Shown here: positions 7,632 to 13,520 of the stretch, one piece after another
Layout of the letters: each line of letters opens with the position of its first letter
Numbering within the stretch: position 1 is the stretch's first letter
From: GCA-003244245 sp036378735
GTDB taxonomy: Bacteria > Actinomycetota > Actinomycetes > Mycobacteriales > Pseudonocardiaceae
DNA: 14,291 nucleotides
Assembly: GCA_036378735.1 (NCBI GenBank)
Contig: DASUVX010000057.1
Span: 1-14,291 of the forward strand
Direction of reading: 5' to 3'
Notes under the pieces: generated by a model
Seen by the model: the letters and a program-made list of their open reading frames with translations, nothing else
Database searches by the model: none
What the model was told of the DNA's origin: nothing
Program-made: the position numbers and the translations under genes

Positions 7632-8606
7632 TCAGCCACCGGTGGTCAGCAGGATCTTGCCGACCACACCACCGTCCTCCAGCATCTGATGCGCCCGTGC
7701 CGCCTCGGCCAGCGGTACAGTCGCATGCACCACCGGCACGACCCGGCCGTCACCGAACAGAGGCCATACCCGGGCGACGACGTCGGCGCACAGCACGGCT
7801 TTGCCGTGCGGACCGTCCACCGGTCGCCCGCGCAGCCCGATGGCCGCGATGCTGGCGCGCTTGGGCAATAAGGCGCCGAGGTTGACCTCAGCCTTGACCC
7901 CGCCTTGCAGGCCGATGACCACCAGCCGACCATCCGGGGCCAGCGCGGTGAGGTTGCGGTCCAGATACTTGGCGCCCATGTTGTCGAGGATGACGTCGGC
8001 GCGGCCGCGCAGCTCCTCGGCGAAGTCCTGCGACCGGTAGTCGATCAAGATCTGGGCGCCCAGCTCCGCGCAGCGGGCCAGCCGCGGCCCCGACGCGGTG
8101 GTCGCCACCTGCGCGCCCAGCGCCCGGCCCACCTGGATCGCATGGGTGCCGATACCGCCGGATCCACCGTGCACCAGCAGCAGCTCACCGGCGGCCAGCC
8201 CGGCATGGCGCACCACCGTCGACCACACCGTGCAGGCCACCTCGGGCACGCCACCGGCGGTCACCACGTCGACCCCGGGCGGCAGCGGCATCACCTGACC
8301 AGCCGGCACCGCGACCCGCTCGGCGTAGCCGCCGCCGGCCACCAGCGCGCACACCTCGTCGCCGACCGCGAACCCGGACACCCCGTCGCCAAGCGAGGCC
8401 ACCCGGCCGGCACATTCCAGCCCGGGGATCACGGTGGTGCCCGCTGGCGCGGGGTACCGGCCCTGGCGTTGCAGCAGGTCCGCCCGGTTCACCGACGTCG
8501 CGGTGACGTCAATCAGCACCTCCCCGGCGCCCGGCGTGGGATCGGGTTGCTCGGTGAGCGTCAAGACGTCCGGACCGCCGTACTCAGAGATGGTGATCGC
8601 GCGCAC
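7632..8606 (-). CDS. NAD(P)H:quinone oxidoreductase, PIG3/MDR type (Rv3777-like)
   Basis: This 324-residue medium-chain dehydrogenase/reductase has a GroES-like N-terminal domain (about 1-120, with SVNRADLLQRQGRYP and PGLECAGRV) and a Rossmann domain whose nucleotide motif is HGGSGGIG (146-153). The zinc ligands of alcohol dehydrogenases are absent, and the NRAD and PGLE motifs are those of the PIG3/QOR branch, which reduces quinones with NAD(P)H in the cytosol. GTG at 8606 is chosen because family members begin with xRAI.I.E.GGP. It also has a TACCGT box 8 nt upstream, suggesting a leaderless mRNA. An ATG at 8639 would overlap the divergent GNAT start. The gene precedes bpa in the same direction, as Rv3777 neighbours Rv3780. 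Confidence 0.9.
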   Translation of the reverse strand: MRAITISEYGGPDVLTLTEQPDPTPGAGEVLIDVTATSVNRADLLQRQGRYPAPAGTTVIPGLECAGRVASLGDGVSGFAVGDEVCALVAGGGYAERVAVPAGQVMPLPPGVDVVTAGGVPEVACTVWSTVVRHAGLAAGELLLVHGGSGGIGTHAIQVGRALGAQVATTASGPRLARCAELGAQILIDYRSQDFAEELRGRADVILDNMGAKYLDRNLTALAPDGRLVVIGLQGGVKAEVNLGALLPKRASIAAIGLRGRPVDGPHGKAVLCADVVARVWPLFGDGRVVPVVHATVPLAEAARAHQMLEDGGVVGKILLTTGG

Positions 8607-8614
8607 AGTGCCCG

Positions 8615-8630
8615 ACGGTAGTCGTAGCGT
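8615..8630. promoter_or_regulatory. Divergent leaderless-type promoters between qor and GNAT gene
   Basis: Two TANNNT boxes lie back to back. TACCGT on the minus strand (8615-8620) is 8 nt before the oxidoreductase GTG. TAGCGT on the plus strand (8625-8630) is 7 nt before the GNAT ATG. Neither gene has a Shine-Dalgarno, and the whole gap is 31 nt, so both transcripts would be leaderless or nearly so. Confidence 0.45.
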
Positions 8631-8637
8631 GGCGGCC

Positions 8638-9300
8638 ATGGCCCTGCCCCCGCCGGTCTCCGGGCCAGAACCCTGGCCGTTGCGGCATCTCGTGCTGCGC
8701 ACACCCCGCCTGACACTGCGCCCGGACGACGATGAGGGGCTCTACGAGCTGGCGGCGCTGGCGGTGCGCGGTATTCACCCGCCCGAGGAGATGCCCTTCG
8801 GGCAGCCCTGGACCGACCAAGCCCCCGACGATGTGGTGCGCGGCACGCTCCAGTACCACTGGGGCGCGCGCTCGCGGCTGACGCCGTCGGACTGGAACGT
8901 CAACTTCCTGGTCCGCCACCAGGGCCGAGTCATCGGCACTCAGGGTCTGTCGGCGAAGAGTTTCCCGATCATCCAGGAAGTCTCGAGCGGTTCCTGGCTG
9001 GGCTCGGCGCACCAGCGCCGCGGATTCGGCACCGAGATGCGGGCCGCCGTGCTGCTGCTGGCTTTCGATCACCTCGACGCCACCGCCGCGCGATCCGGGG
9101 CATACTCCGACAACCCCGCGTCGCTGCGGGTGAGCGAGAAGCTGGGCTACCGCGCCAACGGCACCCGCACATTTGCCCGGCGTGGCATCGCGGCCACCGA
9201 GATCCAGTTGCTGCTGGAGGCCGCACACTTCGTCCGTCCGGAGTGGACACTAGAAGTGGATGGGCTGGACGGCTGCCGCCAGCTGCTGGGCACCGTCTAG
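8638..9300 (+). CDS. GNAT-family N-acetyltransferase (RimJ/RimL-like)
   Basis: This 220-residue acetyltransferase opens with the RimJ/RimL-type strand LRTPRLTLRPDDDEGL (residues 20-35). The acetyl-CoA pyrophosphate loop is QRRGFGT (126-132), preceded by the SSGSWLG strand, and the late motif DNPASLRVSEKLGY (158-171) is typical of the Acetyltransf_3 group. The substrate, a protein N-terminus or a small amine, is not predictable. ATG at 8638 is 7 nt after a TAGCGT box with no Shine-Dalgarno. Its stop overlaps the stop of the convergent aspartyl-tRNA synthetase gene by 3 nt. Confidence 0.9.
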   Translation: MALPPPVSGPEPWPLRHLVLRTPRLTLRPDDDEGLYELAALAVRGIHPPEEMPFGQPWTDQAPDDVVRGTLQYHWGARSRLTPSDWNVNFLVRHQGRVIGTQGLSAKSFPIIQEVSSGSWLGSAHQRRGFGTEMRAAVLLLAFDHLDATAARSGAYSDNPASLRVSEKLGYRANGTRTFARRGIAATEIQLLLEAAHFVRPEWTLEVDGLDGCRQLLGTV

Positions 9301-10604
9301 GGGTACAGCCGGTGCGGGCCGCGGAACAAGAAGGTGGACTCGCGGATGCTGTCCAGAGCCAGCAGCACCATGACGATCCGGTTGAGTCCCGCGCCGAGGC
9401 CGCCATGGGGCGGAGTGCCGTAGCGGAACGAATCGAGGTAGGTCCGCAGCGGTTCCAGCTCCATGCCCTTTTCTCGGGCTTGGGCCACCAGCACGTCGTA
9501 TCGGTGTTCGCGCTGAGCTCCGGTGGTGATTTCGACGCCTTTCCACAGCAAATCAAAGCTTTCTGTGACCGCCAAGTTGTTTGCCGGCCGCAGGTGGTAG
9601 AAGGGTCGCACGCTGATCGGATACTCGGTGACGAAAACGAACTCGTGACCATATCGATCGCTGATCAACGATGACAGCAGCCGCTCACCCTCGGGGTCCA
9701 GGTCGCCCTTGGCGTCACCCTGCCAGCCGTTGCACCGGAGCAACTGCTGCGCGTCGGCCATGGTCAGCCGCGGAAAGGGCAGCTCAGGCACGACGACCTC
9801 GACGCCACAATGGGTCTGGATGGCTTCGCCGTGCTCGTCGCGGACCAGAGTCAACGCATGGGCGATCATCCGCTCCTCGAAGCACATGACGTCTTCCACG
9901 CCGTCGATCCAGGCGAGCTCGACATCGATTCCGGTGAACTCGGTGGCGTGCCGGCTGGTGAAACTCGGTTCAGCACGGAATACCGGGCCGATTTCGAAGA
10001 ACTTGTCGAAGCCGCCCGAGATGGCCATCTGCTTGTAGAACTGCGGTGACTGTGCGAGATAGGCCCAGGTGTCGAAATACTTGACGGCAAACACCTCGGC
10101 GCCTGATTCCGACGCGGTACCCATCAGTTTAGGGGTATGCATCTCAGTAGCGCCCTGCGCGAATGCGAACTCTCGAAGACCACGCTCGAAGGTGCTCTGC
10201 ACGTCGAAGATCAAATGACGGGCAGGGTGGCGCACATCGAGGAACCGCCAGTCCAAGCGGTGATCGATACTGGAGTCTTCCTGGATGGGTAACGACGGTT
10301 CGGCGCGGTTGACGACCTGAATCGACGCCGGGATCAGCTCGAGACCTCCGAGTTTGACGGCGGGGTTGTCCACCACCGTGCCCACCACGGTGACTGCCGA
10401 TTCGACCGGAGCGCCGTGCTGCAGGATGGCCTCGACCTCAGACGCTGGTTCGGTGCGCTTGTTCGTCACCTGAACTATGCCGGTGTGATCACGGATCAGC
10501 ACGAACTGGATCTTGTGCTGTAGCCGCAGGGTATTGATCCAGCCATGGACGGTCACCTGGTCGCCCACGTGCGCAGCGAGGTCGCGTACCAACGTCCGGG
10601 GCAT
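9297..10604 (-). CDS. aspS: Archaeal-type aspartyl-tRNA synthetase (Asp/Asx-tRNA ligase)
   Basis: This class IIb synthetase charges tRNA-Asp, and possibly tRNA-Asn, with aspartate. Its 435 residues contain an N-terminal OB-fold anticodon domain (about 1-105) and the catalytic core with YLAQSPQFYKQ, motif 2 FRAE (209-212) plus RH (218-219) and EFTGIDVE, and motif 3 HGGLGAGLNR (400-409). There is no bacterial GAD insertion; bacterial AspRS enzymes are near 590 residues. By length and motifs it is the archaeal/eukaryotic form, probably additional to a bacterial-type gene elsewhere. In the OB fold, Asn24 stands where the discriminating T. kodakarensis enzyme has Trp26 and non-discriminating forms often have His, while Lys84 matches its Lys85 (alignment from memory). 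Specificity is therefore uncertain. ATG at 10604 follows a TAGCCT box by 6 nt. Confidence 0.93.
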   Translation of the reverse strand: MPRTLVRDLAAHVGDQVTVHGWINTLRLQHKIQFVLIRDHTGIVQVTNKRTEPASEVEAILQHGAPVESAVTVVGTVVDNPAVKLGGLELIPASIQVVNRAEPSLPIQEDSSIDHRLDWRFLDVRHPARHLIFDVQSTFERGLREFAFAQGATEMHTPKLMGTASESGAEVFAVKYFDTWAYLAQSPQFYKQMAISGGFDKFFEIGPVFRAEPSFTSRHATEFTGIDVELAWIDGVEDVMCFEERMIAHALTLVRDEHGEAIQTHCGVEVVVPELPFPRLTMADAQQLLRCNGWQGDAKGDLDPEGERLLSSLISDRYGHEFVFVTEYPISVRPFYHLRPANNLAVTESFDLLWKGVEITTGAQREHRYDVLVAQAREKGMELEPLRTYLDSFRYGTPPHGGLGAGLNRIVMVLLALDSIRESTFLFRGPHRLYP

Positions 10605-10610
10605 GCCGGC

Positions 10611-10639
10611 AGGCTAGTGCACCGCACGATCTCTAGGGT
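10611..10639. promoter_or_regulatory. Divergent leaderless-type promoters, aspS and flavoenzyme gene
   Basis: TAGCCT on the minus strand (10611-10616) is exactly 6 nt before the aspS ATG. TAGGGT on the plus strand (10634-10639) is exactly 6 nt before the ATG at 10646. Both fit TANNNT -10 boxes of leaderless actinobacterial mRNAs. No Shine-Dalgarno is present for either gene, and the gap is only 41 nt. Confidence 0.5.
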
Positions 10640-10645
10640 GCCTGT

Positions 10646-11824
10646 ATGGCTCACTTCGGTGATCTGGCGAAGGAGATCTACCAGCGGGGACTCGCCGGCC
10701 AACGGCCCGATCTGCCGCTGACCGCAGATGGGCTGGAGGCCGCAGCGCGCCACGCGCTGCCGCCCGAGGCGCTCAGTTACGTGGCCGGCGGGGCGTCCAC
10801 CGAGCGCACCATCGCCGCGAACCGGGAGGCGTTCGCCCGCTGGCGGATCGTGCCGCGGATGCTGCGCGGAGTCACCGAACGCGACCTGTCCACCACGGTG
10901 CTGGGGACGCCGATGACGGCCCCGGTGCTCACCGCCCCGATCGGGGTGCTCGGTCTGGTGCACCCGGACGCAGACCTCGCGGTCGCCCGCGCCGCCGCGG
11001 CGCTTGGACTGACCAGCGTGCTGTCCACCGCGTCGTCGACCACCCTGGAGGACGTCGCCGCGGCGGTACCGGATGCGCCGCGCTGGTTCCAGCTGTACTG
11101 GCCGCGGGATCTCCAGCTGGCCGAGTCGCTGGTGCGCCGCGCCGATGCGGCCGGCTACCGGGCCATCGTGCTGACCGTGGACACCTGGTCACTGGGCTGG
11201 CGGCCGCAGGATCTGGCGTTGGCGCACCAGCCGTTTCTGCAACGCAAAGGCATCGCCAACTACCTGTCCGATCCGGTGTTCCAGGCCCGGCTGGGCGGGC
11301 CACCCGAGGAATCCGAACAGGCCAAGCAAAAAGCCGTGCAGCTCTGGATGGAGCTGTTCGGCAACCCGGCGCTGGGGTGGTCGGATCTGTCGCGGTTGCG
11401 GGAGTGGACCCGGTTGCCGGTGCTGGTCAAGGGAATCTGCCATCCCGATGACGCCCGGGCCGCGCTGGACCATGGTGTCGACGGCCTGGTGGTGTCCAAT
11501 CACGGCGGCCGGCAGGTCGACGGGTCCCGCGCGACGCTGGATTGCCTGCCCGGCGTGGTCGCCGCCGTCGACGGGCGAGCTCCGGTACTGCTGGACTCCG
11601 GGATCCGGTGCGGCGCTGACGTGCTGATCGCGCTGGCGCTGGGCGCGCAGGCGGTACTGCTGGGCCGGCCTTGGATCTACGGGCTGGGGTTGGCCGGGCA
11701 GCGCGGCGTCGACCACGTGCTGCGGGTGCTCCTGGCTGATCTCGACCTCACCCTGGCGCTGGCCGGCTATGCCGGGCCGGCCGACCTTGGCGCGCACAGC
11801 GTCGTCCGCGAGACGGTCGGATAA
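10646..11824 (+). CDS. Lactate 2-monooxygenase-like FMN alpha-hydroxyacid enzyme
   Basis: This FMN-dependent TIM-barrel enzyme oxidises an L-2-hydroxyacid such as lactate. At 392 residues it resembles M. smegmatis lactate 2-monooxygenase (394) along its whole length: GDxxxEIYxxGLxG at the N-terminus, ALPPxxLSYVAGG, GWRPxDL, SDPVFQ and LLDSGIR. Active-site residues by family alignment are Tyr45, Tyr151, Asp179, Arg186, Lys262, the catalytic base His286 in SNHGGRQ, and Arg289. Gly100 in TAPIG matches the glycine that favours monooxygenation (decarboxylating, acetate-forming) over the alanine of plain lactate oxidases. The true substrate is not proven. The MarR gene follows by 9 nt, suggesting co-transcription and feedback control. 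Confidence 0.9.
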   Translation: MAHFGDLAKEIYQRGLAGQRPDLPLTADGLEAAARHALPPEALSYVAGGASTERTIAANREAFARWRIVPRMLRGVTERDLSTTVLGTPMTAPVLTAPIGVLGLVHPDADLAVARAAAALGLTSVLSTASSTTLEDVAAAVPDAPRWFQLYWPRDLQLAESLVRRADAAGYRAIVLTVDTWSLGWRPQDLALAHQPFLQRKGIANYLSDPVFQARLGGPPEESEQAKQKAVQLWMELFGNPALGWSDLSRLREWTRLPVLVKGICHPDDARAALDHGVDGLVVSNHGGRQVDGSRATLDCLPGVVAAVDGRAPVLLDSGIRCGADVLIALALGAQAVLLGRPWIYGLGLAGQRGVDHVLRVLLADLDLTLALAGYAGPADLGAHSVVRETVG

Positions 11825-11827
11825 CCT
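11822..11827 (+). promoter_or_regulatory. Possible internal -10 box for marR
   Basis: TAACCT overlaps the stop codon of the upstream gene and ends 6 nt before the marR ATG, the same spacing as the other leaderless-type boxes in this window. The marR start has no strong Shine-Dalgarno. It could give marR a promoter of its own. Confidence 0.3.
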
Positions 11828-11833
11828 GCGAAG

Positions 11834-12295
11834 ATGAGCGGGGAGCCGTGCTGGCTCAATGCCGAGGAGATGCGCGCCTGGCGTACCTACGTGGTAGCCA
11901 CGCAGCTGCTTGATGCCCAGCTCAACCGTGAACTGCAGGAGGAGCACCAGCTGGCGCTGGGCGACTACGAGCTGCTGGTCAGGCTGTCCGAGGCGCCCTG
12001 CGGACAGGAACGCATGAGCACGCTGGCTGAGCAGGTCGCCTCGTCGAAGAGCCGGATCTCGCATCAGATCGGCCGGATGGAGAAGGCTGGGCTGGTGCGC
12101 CGCCAGGAATGTTCTGCTGACCGGCGGGGAGTGTTCGCGGTGATCACCAGCCGTGGCTGGGACGTGCTGCGTAGCGCGGCCCCGACGCACGTCCGCGGTG
12201 TCCGTGACCACCTGGTGGATCTGCTGTCCGCCGAGGAACGGCTCATGCTGGCCGGAGTGTTCGAACGCGTGGTCGACCACCTGCGCGGGCAGTAA
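11834..12295 (+). CDS. MarR-family transcriptional regulator
   Basis: This 153-residue winged-helix regulator has the MarR layout: N-terminal dimerisation helices (about 10-40), the family stretch LALGDYELLVRLSEAP, a helix-turn-helix at about 61-88 (MSTLAEQVASSKSRISHQIG, then RMEKAGLVRR), a wing SADRRGVFAVIT (94-105) and a C-terminal dimer helix. It should bind a palindromic operator as a dimer and respond to a phenolic or other small ligand. Its position 9 nt after the hydroxyacid enzyme suggests it controls that gene. Two cysteines (Cys6, Cys93) and Cys56 are present, so redox sensing is possible but unproven. Confidence 0.91.
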   Translation: MSGEPCWLNAEEMRAWRTYVVATQLLDAQLNRELQEEHQLALGDYELLVRLSEAPCGQERMSTLAEQVASSKSRISHQIGRMEKAGLVRRQECSADRRGVFAVITSRGWDVLRSAAPTHVRGVRDHLVDLLSAEERLMLAGVFERVVDHLRGQ

Positions 12296-12329
12296 TCCCG
12301 GGCTGTCACTCTGGCGTACCAAACCCACC

Positions 12330-12357
12330 CGCCGGCCGACGAACCCCCCTCCCGGCG
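12330..12357 (+). terminator. Weak hairpin after marR
   Basis: CGCCGG (12330-12335) and CCGGCG (12352-12357) can pair across a 16-nt loop in the 148-nt gap between marR and the next gene. Stem and loop are poor and there is no T-run. This is the only terminator-like structure noticed in that gap. Confidence 0.2.
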
Positions 12358-12443
12358 AGCTTGGTCCGAATGGCGTAGTAGGTTCCCCGCACTCAGCTTG
12401 GCGTTGGAGTGTGTTCGGGCATCCCGCGGGGAGTGTGGAGCTG

Positions 12444-13481
12444 ATGACAGATCCAGTAACAGGGGTGGCAGCCAATGGGTTCGGCCCTGATCGTGGCCTG
12501 GCCGGTGGCCGGGATGCGGGCACCGGGGCGGGGCCCAGAGCGGGTTCGGTCCAGGGTGGTGCGACCGGCACCGAGCGGACGCCGTCTGGGGAGCGCTTCG
12601 CTCCTGCGCCGCCGCGGTTGCGAGTGCCGGGGCAGGTTCCTGCCCTCGCGCCGGACACCGCGATGCAGAAGGTCGTGTTGCCGGGTCTGGTGGAACTGAC
12701 TCTGGGCAACGTGGTCGTGCCTGGGCGCTTCGACCCGCACCGCATCGCCGGTTTCGTCACGCGGCTGGAGGACGTTCCGGCGAGCTCGTCGTCGGAGCTG
12801 ATCCGGCGCTACGGGTTGAACCAGGTGACCGGCTGGCCGGTCACTGACGAGCTACACGTGCTGCGCTTCTACGCGCACGATCCACAGCTGTATATCGCTC
12901 CTTTCGAGCGCAGCGTCTTCCAGGTGGATCTGATTGAACTGCCGGCCGGCACCGAGCTGTGGCGCATCGATGCTGACGGCGACGAGCAACGCGTGGGCGC
13001 CTACCTGAACCGGCAGGTCGGATGGGTCAGCACTGGGCCCGCCGCGCTGGGTCCGGCGGGTTGGAACCGGCCTCCGGCACCGTTGCGGCCCAGCGTACGG
13101 CGCGGTCTGGTCGCGCGGTTCCACGGCGGGGACTACGACGCCGACTTCGGTCCCCACCCCGGTGAGGTGACCCTGCACCCGTTGCCAGGGAGACGCGTGT
13201 CCGAGGAGTTCATCGAGCAGGCGGGCGTCTGCTCGTTGGCGGTCACGATCGAGGAGCTCGACTCGCTGGAGCTGGTGCGCTGGTGCGGCGGGTGGCACGG
13301 TCTGCCGGTGGAGTTGGTGGAGTCCGGGCCGGAGCAGGCCGTGATCCACTACATCGGCGAGAACGGCCCGCGGGCAGCTGACCTCGGCCTCGCGGAGGTC
13401 GACTACCGGGTTTGGCGCGGTTGCGTGCCGCGTACTGAGCTGGCGGACGTGGCCGTGCAGCGCTACGCACTGCACGGCTAG
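12444..13481 (+). CDS. Protein of unknown function (345 aa)
   Basis: I do not recognise this family. The first 70 or so residues are Gly/Ala/Pro/Arg-rich and look disordered, without a signal peptide or membrane helix. A folded part starts near residue 74 and includes a hydrophobic beta-rich stretch ending in LPAGTELWRIDADGDEQRVG (166-185). The C-terminal half seems to hold two related beta-rich modules, 221-249 (VARFHGGDYD, then GEVTL) and 278-304 (VRWCGGWHGLPVE, then EQAVIHY), suggesting an internal duplication. The tail after about 315 is acidic/hydrophobic with WRGCVPRTEL. ATG at 12444 has GGGGAG 10 nt upstream; an in-frame GTG at 12435 is the alternative. Reading further upstream overlaps marR and is not credible. 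Two hairpins and a tRNA gene follow. Confidence 0.75.
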   Translation: MTDPVTGVAANGFGPDRGLAGGRDAGTGAGPRAGSVQGGATGTERTPSGERFAPAPPRLRVPGQVPALAPDTAMQKVVLPGLVELTLGNVVVPGRFDPHRIAGFVTRLEDVPASSSSELIRRYGLNQVTGWPVTDELHVLRFYAHDPQLYIAPFERSVFQVDLIELPAGTELWRIDADGDEQRVGAYLNRQVGWVSTGPAALGPAGWNRPPAPLRPSVRRGLVARFHGGDYDADFGPHPGEVTLHPLPGRRVSEEFIEQAGVCSLAVTIEELDSLELVRWCGGWHGLPVELVESGPEQAVIHYIGENGPRAADLGLAEVDYRVWRGCVPRTELADVAVQRYALHG

Positions 13482-13520
13482 TGAGTGGCGGTTGCTGCCC
13501 TAGCACCAATCGCCACTCAC
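13481..13520 (+). terminator. Strong hairpin terminator
   Basis: GTGAGTGGCG (13481-13490) and CGCCACTCAC (13511-13520) pair perfectly. The stem extends inward with one mismatch and one G-U pair to about 18 bp around a 4-nt loop. The stem starts on the last base of the unknown gene's stop codon. The T-run is missing, as is usual in actinobacteria. Confidence 0.6.

Noticed and set aside
7538..7639. N-terminal extension of bpa to 7639
   Set aside because: The extra residues are a translation of the 22-bp repeats and are absent from Bpa homologues.
8607..8702. Upstream starts (8702, 8639) for the quinone oxidoreductase
   Set aside because: They overlap the start of the divergent GNAT gene. The family's conserved N-terminus begins at the GTG at 8606, which has its own -10-like box.
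12153..12443. Upstream start for the unknown 345-residue protein
   Set aside because: It overlaps marR in another frame, gives Cys/Trp/Arg-rich shadow sequence, and a better start with a Shine-Dalgarno exists at 12444.
11189..12760. Long minus-strand open frame (523 codons) across the hydroxyacid enzyme, marR and the unknown gene
   Set aside because: It is antisense to two well-supported genes, is Pro/Arg/Gln/Ser-rich with no domain pattern, and is explained by high-GC codon bias of the opposite strand.
12444..13481. TNT/CpnT-type NAD glycohydrolase toxin
   Set aside because: The gene's context and Gly-rich N-terminus suggested a secreted toxin, but I could not see the TNT catalytic motif or a secretion signal.
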